64,000 bases of DNA from Ruminococcus sp. (GCA_017462565.1 JAFTQW010000001.1:61506-125505), one strand, 5' to 3'; counted from the stretch's first letter, positions 41,254 to 51,582 are shown. Numbers and translations are program-made. Notes: generated by a model from the sequence alone, not told the origin.

Positions 41254-41745
41254 ATGACAGTTTTTCTTTGCGGCTTTATGGGCTGCGGCAAATCAACTAT
41301 CGGAAAGCTTGCGGCAAAAAAACTCGGCTGCGGCTTCTGCGATACCGACGACCTTATCGTAAGAACGCTCGATATGACTATCCCTGAGATCTTCGCTCAG
41401 AAAGGCGAACCGTTTTTCCGTAAAACAGAAGCTGAAATAGTGAAATCTCTCTGCGGAAAAACAACCGTTGCAGCCTGCGGAGGAGGAGCAATGCTCAATC
41501 CCGATACGGCAAAGGCGGCAAAGGAATCTGGAAGCGCAGTAATTTTTCTGGATGTTCCGTTTGAGATGTGCTACGAGCGCATAAAGGACGATACAAACCG
41601 TCCGATAGTTATGAATTCCACAAAAGAAGAGCTTGAAAAGCTTTATAACGATCGCAGGAGCATTTACATAAACAATTCCACAATAAGATTAGAATGCTGC
41701 GGAAGTCCCGTTGAAATTGCGGAACAGATCGCAGACTCAATATAA
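41254..41745 (+). CDS. aroK: Shikimate kinase
   Basis: A 163-residue P-loop kinase making shikimate 3-phosphate. GFMGCGKSTIGKLAAK is the Walker A, CDTDDLI holds the metal/shikimate Asp, and FFRKTEAEIVKSL plus AACGGGAML form the substrate site; the lid carries NRPIV. It follows aroE by 12 bases with AAGGAGC ahead of the ATG. Confidence 0.95.
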   Translation: MTVFLCGFMGCGKSTIGKLAAKKLGCGFCDTDDLIVRTLDMTIPEIFAQKGEPFFRKTEAEIVKSLCGKTTVAACGGGAMLNPDTAKAAKESGSAVIFLDVPFEMCYERIKDDTNRPIVMNSTKEELEKLYNDRRSIYINNSTIRLECCGSPVEIAEQIADSI

Positions 41746-41760
41746 AAACAGGAGCTTGTT

Positions 41761-42930
41761 ATGCTGATTTACAACGCTGAAATTTATACAATGGATTCCG
41801 CCGGAGTTATCTCCAACGGCTGGGTAAAAACCGAAAACGGCAAAATAACCGGAATAGGCTCCGGCGCTCCGGATAACGTCCCTGAAAACAGTATCGACGC
41901 AAAGGGCGGAATGCTTCTTCCCGGTTTTATCGACGCTCACACTCATCTCGGAATCATCGAGGACGGAATCGACTTCGAGGGCGACGACTGCAACGAATCC
42001 ACCGATCCGTTCACTCCGCAGATGAGAGCCATCGACGGTATAAATCCCTTTGACCGCTGTTTCGAGGAAGCTCGTATGCGTGGAATAACCGCCGCTGCAT
42101 CCAGTCCCGGAAGCGCCAATCCATGCGGCGGAGAAATATGCGCCGTCAAAACCAACGGCCGCAGAATCGACGATATGCTTATTAAAAACTGCGGAATAAA
42201 ATTCGCCATGGGGGAAAATCCGAAAAACGTCTATAACGGACGTGAGGAAACCCCCATAACGAGAATGGCTGTAGCGGCTCTTATCCGTGAGGGACTTTAT
42301 AAAGCCCGCCGATACGTTCATGATATGGACAGCTACTATTCCGACAGCGAAAACTACGATCCGCCCGAATACGATATAAAGTGCGAGGCTCTTATGCCCT
42401 TGCTTGACCGCAAGATAAAGGCGTTTTTCCACTGTCACCGTGCAGACGATATCTGTACGGCTATAAGAATATCGAAAGAATTCTCCCTCGACCCAGTTAT
42501 CATCCACGGCACGGAGGGCTATAAGATAGCCGATATTATTGCGGAAGAAAAAGTTCCGGTAATTGCAGGCCCGATAATCTGCGACCGCTGTAAACCTGAA
42601 ATGCGTGGTCTTGAACTGAAAAACGCCGCAGTTATGTACCAGAACGGAGTTAAAACCGCTGTCTGCACAGATCACACGGTGATACCGATACAATATCTGC
42701 CGCTTTCGGCTCAGGCTGCCGTAAAGGGCGGACTCAGCTTTGAGGACGCACTGAAAACCATAACGATAAATCCTGCGGAAATTCTCGGAATAGACGAAAC
42801 TACCGGAAGCGTAAGCGTCGGAAAAGACGCTGATATACAGCTTTACCGAAAGGGTGAAAATCCGCTTGACCTTATGTCCGAACCGAGGCTTGTAATGATA
42901 AGCGGCGATATCTGCCGAATGGAGGATTAA
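41761..42930 (+). CDS. Amidohydrolase-family protein
   Basis: A 389-residue metal-dependent hydrolase of the imidazolonepropionase/adenine-deaminase-like group. DAHTHLG (residues about 59-65) gives the first metal His pair; FFHCHRADDI and VIIHGTEGYKIAD supply further His ligands and CTDHTVIPIQ the Asp-His-like end. It starts MLIYNAEIYTMDSAGVISNG, typical of the beta-sandwich half. Substrate is unknown; context with aroE/aroK is unusual and does not give one. GGAGC upstream. A long open frame on the opposite strand over the same bases is a shadow. Confidence 0.82.
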   Translation: MLIYNAEIYTMDSAGVISNGWVKTENGKITGIGSGAPDNVPENSIDAKGGMLLPGFIDAHTHLGIIEDGIDFEGDDCNESTDPFTPQMRAIDGINPFDRCFEEARMRGITAAASSPGSANPCGGEICAVKTNGRRIDDMLIKNCGIKFAMGENPKNVYNGREETPITRMAVAALIREGLYKARRYVHDMDSYYSDSENYDPPEYDIKCEALMPLLDRKIKAFFHCHRADDICTAIRISKEFSLDPVIIHGTEGYKIADIIAEEKVPVIAGPIICDRCKPEMRGLELKNAAVMYQNGVKTAVCTDHTVIPIQYLPLSAQAAVKGGLSFEDALKTITINPAEILGIDETTGSVSVGKDADIQLYRKGENPLDLMSEPRLVMISGDICRMED

Positions 42931-42934
42931 CGTC

Positions 42935-44146
42935 ATGAAAAAAATCATTGCAGCGCTGTCCGCCTGTGTAATTGCGCCTATTTGCGCAGGTTCGACCGTC
43001 CATGCAGAGTCGGACGATGCTTCTGCTGATAAATTCGTCTATCGTATTTCCGGCGAAGATGCGTATATCTATTATTATGAGGGAACAGATGCGGTTCTTT
43101 CGATTCCCTCCGAGATAAACGGTCATGCCGTTGTCGGAATCGACGAAAATGTTTTCATGGGACTTGAAGGGCTTACAGAAGTTATCATTCCGGACAGCGT
43201 TAAAACTATCGGCTCAAGAGCATTTTCAGCCTGTCCCAATCTTAAAACCGTAACCATAGGAAACTCGGTTTCAGAAATCGGAAGCTTTGCATTTTCAGCC
43301 TGTCCGGAGCTTCAGGAGATAAAGGTTGACGATAAAAACGAAAGCTTTTCGTCGCTTAACAGTTCGCTGACCGATGAATCGGGAACTACTCTTCTCCTTT
43401 ATGCCGGAGCAAATGAAGCCGTTATTCCCGATTCCGTAACAAGCATAGGAACAGGCGCATTTCTCGGAAAAACCGGTCTCACCTCTGCCATTATTCCGGA
43501 TAAAGCCGAATATATCGGCGATTATGCCTTTTCCGGATGCACGGCGCTGAAAAGCATAAGCATTCCGAATTCCGTTTCCTATACGGGAGCAAATTGCTTT
43601 ATGAGCTGTTCCGAACTGGAAAGCGTTACGCTCAGCCAGAATACCAAAGCTATTCCGGATAATATCTTCCGCTCATGCTCCTCATTGGACGATATCCTTA
43701 TTCCCAGAAGCGTTACAAGCATAGGAACAGACGCTTTTTTAGGCTGCACCGAACTCAGCGGAATTTATATTCCCGAAAATACCGCAGGGATAGATAACTG
43801 CGGAATTGGAAAATATTACAATATCCGAAGCGGCGAGATTGAAAATATCGAAAACTTTACAGTTTACGGAAAAATCGGCTCTTCTGCGCAGGATTACTGC
43901 GAAACAAACGATATAGACTTCCAAAGCTTTATGCTCGGTGATGTCAATAAGGACGGCGTTCTCGACGGCACCGACGCTACTCTGACTCTTCAGGAATATA
44001 CCATTGTGCTGAGCGGCATGGAAGCCAATTTCAAAGCATACGAAAAGGCGGCGGCTGATTACAATTTTGACGGAATAGTAGACGGTACTGACGCAACCCT
44101 CATTCTTACCGAATATACAAGAATCATTTCCCAGATACCAGAGTAA
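42935..44146 (+). CDS. Leucine-rich repeat protein with dockerin
   Basis: A 403-residue secreted, non-catalytic protein. A signal peptide covers about residues 1-25; then come tandem BspA-type LRR_5 repeats with the period I-P-D-S-V-x-x-I-G-x-x-A-F-x-x-C (for instance VIIPDSVKTIGSRAFSACPN). Residues about 333-401 are a dockerin with two calcium loops (DVNKDGVLDGTDATL and DYNFDGIVDGTDATL). It would dock to a scaffoldin and contribute binding rather than hydrolysis. It starts 4 bases after the amidohydrolase stop, which is an unusual operon partner. Confidence 0.88.
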   Translation: MKKIIAALSACVIAPICAGSTVHAESDDASADKFVYRISGEDAYIYYYEGTDAVLSIPSEINGHAVVGIDENVFMGLEGLTEVIIPDSVKTIGSRAFSACPNLKTVTIGNSVSEIGSFAFSACPELQEIKVDDKNESFSSLNSSLTDESGTTLLLYAGANEAVIPDSVTSIGTGAFLGKTGLTSAIIPDKAEYIGDYAFSGCTALKSISIPNSVSYTGANCFMSCSELESVTLSQNTKAIPDNIFRSCSSLDDILIPRSVTSIGTDAFLGCTELSGIYIPENTAGIDNCGIGKYYNIRSGEIENIENFTVYGKIGSSAQDYCETNDIDFQSFMLGDVNKDGVLDGTDATLTLQEYTIVLSGMEANFKAYEKAAADYNFDGIVDGTDATLILTEYTRIISQIPE

Positions 44147-44229
44147 GAATTTGCTCTGAATTGTATTTTCCGACAAAACACGCCATTTTTAAACAGAAAA
44201 ATTCTATATCTGTAATTTCATGCAAACTA

Positions 44230-44258
44230 TTGACACATTGAAAAAAAAATAGTATTAT
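44230..44258 (+). promoter_or_regulatory. Promoter of guaB
   Basis: TTGACA (44230-44235), 17 bases (with an A9 run), TATTAT (44253-44258). The leader holds TAATC/GATTA (44268-44282) and CGCTT/AAGCG (about 44294-44309) small stems of unknown meaning. Confidence 0.7.
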
Positions 44259-44338
44259 TAAAGGTAATAATCTATCGGATTATACTCGCTCTTCGCTTTA
44301 GCTGAAGCGTCATGGAGCAGTATTTCAAAAATGTGTAA

Positions 44339-45823
<1,485 letters not shown>

Positions 45824-45841
45824 TCATAACGTTAACCTAAG

Positions 45842-45956
45842 AAGGGGACGCTGTCCCCTTTAACCCCTGCCAAAGGGTTATTCAACCCTTTGGAAACCCG
45901 GTATTAGATAAATGGAAATACCCCATAAAGGGGTATTTCCATTTATCCGAATAGAA
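45842..45956. repeat. D-A-B-C hairpin repeat, copy 7 (reverse)
   Basis: C: AAGGGGAC/GTCCCCTT (45843-45861). B: CCAAAGGGTT/AACCCTTTGG (45870-45893). A: TAAATGGAAATACCCC/GGGGTATTTCCATTTA (45909-45946). Lies directly after guaB in the reverse orientation, so the C hairpin serves the gene end. A fragment of the family N end (AAGGCAACACCGTACA) is at 45991-46006; the rest of 45957-46077 shows nothing else. Confidence 0.88.
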
Positions 45957-46077
45957 TTCCACATGATGAATAAAATCGTTGACAGAAGGCAAGGCAACAC
46001 CGTACAGATCAGGTAATATTGTCAATTTATGACAATTCTGTTCCTTATACTCTTTTCAAAAAGTGTGTTCATTCTAT

Positions 46078-46200
46078 GGGCGCTCTGCCCTAATTATTTC
46101 CAATACCTCTTTATGAGGTATTGGAAATAATTAATATCGGGATTCCAAAGGGGATGTACTCCCCTTTGGCAGGGGGCAAGGGGGGGACAGCGTCCCCCTT
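46078..46200. repeat. D-A-B-C hairpin repeat, copy 8
   Basis: D: GGGC/GCCC (46078-46090). A: AATTATTTCCAATACCTC/GAGGTATTGGAAATAATT (46092-46132). B: CCAAAGGGG/CCCCTTTGG (46145-46169). C: GGGGGAC/GTCCCCC (46182-46198). Directly upstream of the preQ1 riboswitch. Confidence 0.9.
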
Positions 46201-46205
46201 ATAAA

Positions 46206-46260
46206 AGCGAGTTCGTAACCATCCTCGCTCAGAAAATCGTTCTGAAATCAAAACTAAGGA
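46206..46260 (+). ncRNA. preQ1-I-type riboswitch with an added hairpin
   Basis: Stem P1 GCGAG (46207-46211)/CTCGC (46224-46228) encloses TTCGTAACCATC; the 3' tail AAAACTAAGGA (46250-46260) is the A-rich strand and the Shine-Dalgarno. CC in the loop (46223-46224) can pair with the GG of AAGGA. A small hairpin CAGAA/TTCTG (46230-46244) is inserted between P1 and the tail. Loop and tail match preQ1 class I, and the next gene is a queuosine-precursor transporter. Ligand binding would hide the ribosome site. Confidence 0.72.
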
Positions 46261-46271
46261 GAAAATTTAAT

Positions 46272-46763
46272 ATGAAAAGAAACAGAATACAGTTTATTTC
46301 GCAGGGAGCTGTAATCGCAGCTCTTTATGTAGCTTTAACTCACATTTCAAATTTCGCCGGACTTGCAAGCGGCGCAATACAGATTCGTTTATCGGAAGTT
46401 TTAACCGTTCTGCCGGCATTCACTCCTGCGGCTGTTCCTGGACTTGCGATCGGCTGTCTGCTTTCAAACATAACTACCGGATGTATCCCATGGGATATAC
46501 TCGGCGGAACGGCTGCAACTCTTATCGGCGCTGCCGGAACTTTTGCGCTGAAAAAATATCCCTATGCAGCTCCGATTCCGCCGATAATAGCAAATGTTGT
46601 TATAGTCCCGTTCGTGCTTGCATACGCCTATAAGCTTGACGGCGGAATCCCATATTTTATGCTGACGGTAGGAATCGGCGAAATAATATGCTGCGGTATT
46701 TTAGGAACAATGCTCACATTAGCTCTTAAAAAGAACGCAGATACAATAAAATGGAATAATTAA
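46272..46763 (+). CDS. queT: Queuosine precursor ECF-type transporter subunit QueT
   Basis: A 163-residue membrane protein with about five helices and the QueT pattern: QFISQGAVIAALYVALTHIS, SGAIQIRLSEVLTVLPAFTP, VPGLAIGCLLSNITTGCIPW, DILGGTAATLIGA. It is the substrate-binding S-component for preQ1 or a related base with an ECF energising module (not in this window). Control by the preceding riboswitch is predicted. AAGGAG lies 11 bases before the ATG. Confidence 0.9.
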   Translation: MKRNRIQFISQGAVIAALYVALTHISNFAGLASGAIQIRLSEVLTVLPAFTPAAVPGLAIGCLLSNITTGCIPWDILGGTAATLIGAAGTFALKKYPYAAPIPPIIANVVIVPFVLAYAYKLDGGIPYFMLTVGIGEIICCGILGTMLTLALKKNADTIKWNN

Positions 46764-46776
46764 AAGGAACTAAAAT

Positions 46777-47547
46777 ATGCTGTTTAAATTTATTATTTGC
46801 TTTATCGCCGGAATCGGCGCAGGTCTCGGCACCGGTTTTGCCGGAATGAGCGCTGCCGCCGTTATCAGTCCTATGCTGATAACCTTTCTTGATCTTCCGG
46901 CATATGAAGCAGTTGGGATTGCACTGGCAAGCGATATACTTGCAAGCGCAGTCAGCGCCTATACATATGGAAAAAACAAAAACCTTGATGTAAAAAACGG
47001 ACTTATCATGATGGTCACTGTTTTAATATTTACATTGGTCGGAAGCTATCTCGCCAGTCTTATGCCCAATACAGCAATGGGAAATTTCTCCATGGTCATG
47101 ACATTGCTCTTAGGCATAAAATTTATTGTAAAGCCTGTTATGACCACGAAAGAACGTATGCAGGCAAAAGACCGTAAAAAACAGATCGTACAATCTGTTA
47201 TATGCGGTACAGTAATCGGACTGATATGCGGTTTTGTCGGCGCAGGCGGAGGCATGATGATGCTGCTGATACTTACAAGCGTACTCGGCTATGAACTGAA
47301 AACGGCTGTCGGAACAAGCGTATTCATCATGACCTTCACAGCGCTTACGGGTTCGGTATCTCATTTTGCAATAGACGGTCTGCCGGAAATCCCTGTACTT
47401 GTTTTCTGTATGCTGTCTACTCTTTTATGGGCAAAAATTGCTGCAAAGTTCGCAAACAAAGCCAAACCTGCCACCTTAAACCGTGCTACCGGTGTGGTTT
47501 TAACGATTTTAGGTACGGCAATTATTATCGTCAATAAAATTCAATAG
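46777..47547 (+). CDS. TSUP-family (TauE/SafE) transporter
   Basis: A 256-residue membrane protein with eight hydrophobic segments in two halves. GTGFAGMSAAAVISPMLITF and CGFVGAGGGMMMLLILTSVL are the two repeated signature loops. Members export sulfite or organosulfonates or import small acids; the substrate cannot be told. It follows queT by 13 bases, with AAAGGAAC ahead of the ATG, so it shares the riboswitch-controlled transcript, an odd partnership. Confidence 0.87.
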   Translation: MLFKFIICFIAGIGAGLGTGFAGMSAAAVISPMLITFLDLPAYEAVGIALASDILASAVSAYTYGKNKNLDVKNGLIMMVTVLIFTLVGSYLASLMPNTAMGNFSMVMTLLLGIKFIVKPVMTTKERMQAKDRKKQIVQSVICGTVIGLICGFVGAGGGMMMLLILTSVLGYELKTAVGTSVFIMTFTALTGSVSHFAIDGLPEIPVLVFCMLSTLLWAKIAAKFANKAKPATLNRATGVVLTILGTAIIIVNKIQ

Positions 47548-47580
47548 AGCTCTCTTAAATCCATATGAGAGCAAGTTCAA

Positions 47581-47617
47581 AAAAAGCCGCACAAGCAAAA
47601 TGTGCGGCAATTTTTTA
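47581..47617 (+). terminator. Terminator after TSUP gene
   Basis: GCCGCACA (47586-47593)/TGTGCGGC (47601-47608) followed by AATTTTTT; also ends the minus-strand frameshifted lipoprotein. Confidence 0.85.
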
Positions 47618-48263
47618 TCCCATAATATAAACTTGTCCGTCGATCTGATACACGCAGATTTTAATATAATCCCCTATTTTGCCTGAAATAAGACTGCTTT
47701 TAACCGATTCTGTTTTATACAGTATATCTATTGTGGCAACCTTGCGTGATTCTATTTTGGCATCGGGATTAATTATCATAGTAAGGATAAACTGATTCAT
47801 CCTCGGTCACATCGGAAACGGTAATGAAAGAAAATTCGTAATCCTCACCCGTATATGACTTTATGCTTTCATAATAGCCCTCGACATACTCCTGAAGACT
47901 GCTGACGTTCATACTTTCAAAATTCAACTCAAGATACGAATCATAAGAAACTTCCGAAAGCATATCAGCGTCTTTTGTTCCGACAGCGGCAAAATATTCT
48001 GAAATTTTCCTGCCCTCTTCCTCGGTCATAAAACGATTATCATATTCTATCGGGATCGGAACGTCGGTTTTAAGCTGAGATAAAGTAGAACCATAAGGCA
48101 TTTCATCCTCGGAAATCTGAACATCGTCCGGAGGACTGTTTCCTACAAGATTTCCGTGACCGGATTCATCGGCTGAAGAATTTTTTCCCGCGCACGAAAA
48201 GGAAGTCAAAGCCATTCCCAAAGTGGCAGCAAAAACCGCAGCTCTTTTAAAAATATTTTTCAT
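47615..48263 (-). pseudogene. Lipoprotein gene split by a single-base frameshift
   Basis: Codons from 48263 to 47769 encode a lipoprotein (signal peptide, lipobox with Cys24) that stops at VTEDESVYPYYDN. The next frame continues at once with NPDAKIESRKVATIDILYKT and ends DGQVYIMG, like the paralogue next door, which ends DGKYYTFG. Removing one A of the plus-strand AA at 47771-47772 restores one reading frame of about 215 codons (GAT AAT AAT CCC). Either a recent pseudogene or a sequencing error. It is 15 bases after the intact paralogue. Function unknown. Confidence 0.7.
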
Positions 48264-48278
48264 TATAATCGCCTCCGA

Positions 48279-49016
48279 TCAACCAAAAGTATAGTATTTA
48301 CCGTCTTTTTCAGCAAAAAGGATATCAAATCCGCTTACAAGCATAGACTCAACCCCGTCGGAATCCTTAGCCATAACGTAAAATCTCAGATATCTCATAT
48401 CATCGCATTCGCCTTTAACGCTTTCATCATAACCGCCGCCAAAGGTTTCGTCAAGCATTTCAAGATAAGAGTCTGCGCCCGCTTCTTCGGTTTCAAATTC
48501 ATCTGATTTCTCTGCTTTAATGCGTGTTATTTCAAAGCTTCCGCCCATATTTCCGCTGAGATTTTCGCATTGTCCTTCAAAGGATTCATTCAATCCATAA
48601 CCGTAGTCTTTTTGGAGAAACTCCTCCATTTTGTCGATATAGCTTGGATAAATACATTCGCAGTAGGAAGCGTAATCTTTTTCCTCAAAGGATTTGAAAT
48701 ATTTCTCCAAAGCGAGAATAAGCTCCTCAGGATACTCCTCTTCATCGTAATAAAGCTTGATTCCCTGATCGCTGATACGGTATCTGCCGAGTTCGTACTC
48801 CTCAGAATCTTCCGCAGGAGTTATCCAGCCGTCCTCGGATACGTCCGCCGGCGGAGTTGTTTCCGTCTCAGAATCTTCCTTCATACCGATAATGGTCTGG
48901 GTTTTCTTTTTAGCCTCTGAGCTTTCCGAGCCTGCATCTTTTTTGCTGCAAGCCGTAAAAACCTGAAAACACGCTGCCGCTGTCAGAAAAGCAGCAATAC
49001 GCTGAATTTTTTTCAT
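48279..49016 (-). CDS. Lipoprotein, paralogue of the frameshifted neighbour
   Basis: A 245-residue lipoprotein. Signal peptide ending in FTAC (Cys23), then a charged linker with EDSETETTPPADVSED. The folded part has IRITRIKAEKSDEFETEEA-like and FYVMAKDSDGVESML strands and finishes DILFAEKDGKYYTFG. The C-terminus aligns with the second frame of 47615-48263, so the two are tandem duplicates. AGGAGG precedes the ATG. No function recognised. Confidence 0.75.
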   Translation of the reverse strand: MKKIQRIAAFLTAAACFQVFTACSKKDAGSESSEAKKKTQTIIGMKEDSETETTPPADVSEDGWITPAEDSEEYELGRYRISDQGIKLYYDEEEYPEELILALEKYFKSFEEKDYASYCECIYPSYIDKMEEFLQKDYGYGLNESFEGQCENLSGNMGGSFEITRIKAEKSDEFETEEAGADSYLEMLDETFGGGYDESVKGECDDMRYLRFYVMAKDSDGVESMLVSGFDILFAEKDGKYYTFG

Positions 49017-49067
49017 ATGATCGCCTCCTGTTGATTATAAAAACGGGAATTATTCTGCCTTTTACAA

Positions 49068-50894
49068 TTACTTCTTGGCGTTTCCTCTGTTTTTAGCTCT
49101 CTGAGTATTGCTGAGGATTCTCTTTCTGATTCTGAGCGATTCCGGAGTAACTTCAAGAAGCTCGTCATCGGCAAGGAATTCAAGGCAGTCCTCAAGACTG
49201 AGGATTCTCGGCGGAACAAGACGAAGAGCGTCGTCGCTTCCGCTTGCACGGGTGTTGGTGAGGTGCTTTTTCTTGCAGACATTTACAACAAGGTCGTCGG
49301 TTTTCGGAGAAGCTCCGACGATCATTCCCTCGTAAACAGGTGTTCCGGCAGGAATGAAAAGCTGTCCTCTTTCCTGAGCGTTATAAAGACCGTAAGTAAC
49401 TGCCTCGCCCGTTTCAAAAGAAACGAGAGAACCGGTATTTCTGCGGTCGATATCGCCCTTATAGCTTTCATAGCCCTCGAAAACGTGGCTCATAATGCCC
49501 TCGCCTCTTGTATCGGTAAGGAATTCGCTCTTATAGCCGAAAAGTCCTCTTGCAGGAACGAGAAATTCAATACGCATACGGCTTCCCTGCGGATGCATAG
49601 TAACAAGCTCGCCCTTACGAGTACCCATTTTCTCCATAACAGAGCCGACGCAGTCCTCGGGAACGTCGATAACAAGACGCTCGATAGGTTCAAGCTTTCT
49701 GCCGTTTTCATCCTGCTTGAAGAGAACACGGGGAGTTGAAACGGAAAGCTCATATCCCTCACGGCGCATATTTTCAATAAGGATAGAAAGGTGCATTTCG
49801 CCTCTTCCGGCAACACGGAAGGAATCTGTGCTTTCTGTTTCCTCAACACGGAGCGAAACGTCTTTGAGAAGCTCACGGAAAAGTCTTTCACGAAGCTGAC
49901 GTGACGTAACGAATTTGCCCTCTCTTCCGGCAAAGGGACTGTCGTTGACGGAAAATGTCATTTCAACGGTCGGCTCGCTTATCTTAACGAAAGGAAGAGC
50001 CTCCGGCTTTTCAACGGCACAAATAGTATCGCCGATAGTGATGCCTTCTATACCTGATATCCAGACAATATCGCCTACCTGAGCTTCCTGAACCGGAACA
50101 CGGTTAAGTCCCTGAATCTGGAGCAACGAAACGATTTTGGAGTTGTAATTCTTTTTCGAGCCTGTATAATCGCATACCGTAACCTGCTGGTTTACCTTTA
50201 TTTTACCTCTTACGATACGTCCGACGCCGATTCTTCCGACATATTCGTTGTAGTCGATAGAAGAAATAAGCATCTGGAGCGGCTCTTCCTCTTCACCTTT
50301 CGGCGGTTCGATATAGTCGATAATAGTATCGAAAAGCGGCTTTAAGTCAGTTCCTGCTTCATACTGGCTGAGCGAAGCAGTACCGCTTCTTCCGGAACAG
50401 AAAAGAATAGGGCTTTCAAGCTGTTCCTCGCTTGCGTCAAGGTCGAGAAGAAGCTCGAGAACCTCGTCGCCTATCTCATCAAGACGAGCGTCGGGACGGT
50501 CTATCTTATTGACAACAACGATTACTTTAAGTCCCATTTCAAGAGCCTTTGAGAGAACGAATCTCGTCTGCGGCATAGGACCCTCGGCAGCGTCGACAAG
50601 GAGCAGAACTCCGTCTACCATTTCAAGAACACGCTCAACCTCTCCGCCGAAATCAGCGTGTCCGGGAGTATCGATAATGTTGATTTTTATATCATTATAA
50701 CAGACGGAAGTATTTTTTGCAAGGATAGTGATTCCACGTTCACGCTCGATATCGTTGGAATCCATAACTCTCTCGGCAACCGCCTGATTTTCACGGAAAA
50801 CTCCGCCCTGCTTGAGCATTTCGTCAACGAGAGTCGTTTTACCGTGATCAACGTGGGCAATAATTGCGATGTTTCTTAAATCTTCTCTAATCAT
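49068..50894 (-). CDS. typA: GTPase TypA/BipA
   Basis: A 608-residue ribosome-binding translational GTPase involved in 50S assembly and stress. G motifs: IAHVDHGKTTLVDEM (G1), RERGITI (G2), DTPGHAD (G3), NKIDRPDA (G4), and the C-terminal TypA domain with GFRAGMSH-like region (TRGEGIMSHVFEGY). ATG at 50894 has GGAGGAATTACA; the upstream open frame is excluded. The gap to the upstream gene carries the palindrome TGACGT/ACGTCA (50934-50949). Confidence 0.95.
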   Translation of the reverse strand: MIREDLRNIAIIAHVDHGKTTLVDEMLKQGGVFRENQAVAERVMDSNDIERERGITILAKNTSVCYNDIKINIIDTPGHADFGGEVERVLEMVDGVLLLVDAAEGPMPQTRFVLSKALEMGLKVIVVVNKIDRPDARLDEIGDEVLELLLDLDASEEQLESPILFCSGRSGTASLSQYEAGTDLKPLFDTIIDYIEPPKGEEEEPLQMLISSIDYNEYVGRIGVGRIVRGKIKVNQQVTVCDYTGSKKNYNSKIVSLLQIQGLNRVPVQEAQVGDIVWISGIEGITIGDTICAVEKPEALPFVKISEPTVEMTFSVNDSPFAGREGKFVTSRQLRERLFRELLKDVSLRVEETESTDSFRVAGRGEMHLSILIENMRREGYELSVSTPRVLFKQDENGRKLEPIERLVIDVPEDCVGSVMEKMGTRKGELVTMHPQGSRMRIEFLVPARGLFGYKSEFLTDTRGEGIMSHVFEGYESYKGDIDRRNTGSLVSFETGEAVTYGLYNAQERGQLFIPAGTPVYEGMIVGASPKTDDLVVNVCKKKHLTNTRASGSDDALRLVPPRILSLEDCLEFLADDELLEVTPESLRIRKRILSNTQRAKNRGNAKK

Positions 50895-50974
50895 TGTAAT
50901 TCCTCCAAAGGATAAAATTTGCATATATGTCAATGACGTATAAACGTCAGGATTTGCCGTATTTATGAATATCA

Positions 50975-51499
50975 CTATTTCTCTTCCGACTTGAATTTGC
51001 TGCCGAGTTTATTTTTCAGCAGCTCACGAAGCTCTTCTGGAGTGCCCTCGGTAATTTCTTCTGATCCGATAATCATAATACCTACACCTTTTATTTTAAT
51101 TTTAAAAAATCCGTTTGTCTCCTCGGCTGATTCAATACTTTCATAAACATACTCGCTGGTACCGCTGGAAACGTCTGAAACAGAGCTAAGCGAGAACTTT
51201 TCCTCATCAAAGCAGTAAGTATTGGCAGCGTTGGGAAAATTTTTCTGATAATTCTTTAACTGCCTTTTGGGACTTGCCAAATATTTCAGCCATAGTATAA
51301 CCCCGACAATAACAGCCCATATAATCAGAGGTTTTATACTATCAAAACTGAATCCGCCCTCATAAATATTAGAAACGACCAGCATTGCAAGCAGCGCAAA
51401 TATAAAAAAGCCGCAAAGATAAGTAACCCACGAAGTTTTTTGATTTTTCATAAGGGCATTAAAATGTTTTTCAGTAAATCTGACTTCCGCCTTTATCAT
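50975..51499 (-). CDS. YcxB-like two-helix membrane protein
   Basis: A 174-residue protein with two hydrophobic segments (WVTYLCGFFIFALLAMLVVS and SIKPLIIWAVIVGVILWLKYL) followed by a YcxB-type C-terminal domain: TYCFDEEKFSLSS, then VYESIESAEETNGFFKI and IMIIGSEEITEGTPEELREL. The family's role is not known. Start ATG after AGGAGACAG. It follows the tRNA-Tyr gene on the same strand. Confidence 0.72.
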   Translation of the reverse strand: MIKAEVRFTEKHFNALMKNQKTSWVTYLCGFFIFALLAMLVVSNIYEGGFSFDSIKPLIIWAVIVGVILWLKYLASPKRQLKNYQKNFPNAANTYCFDEEKFSLSSVSDVSSGTSEYVYESIESAEETNGFFKIKIKGVGIMIIGSEEITEGTPEELRELLKNKLGSKFKSEEK

Positions 51500-51582
51500 A
51501 GCTGTCTCCTATTGCAATAATTATAGATTTCTGCACAATACAGACGATTTTCCGTGCAAAACCTCTTTTTTCCCGGGCATAA

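Noticed and set aside
41737-42948. 403-codon open frame on the minus strand over the amidohydrolase gene
   Set aside because: It is the mirror frame of a well-supported protein with metal-binding motifs; it lacks a ribosome site and family features.
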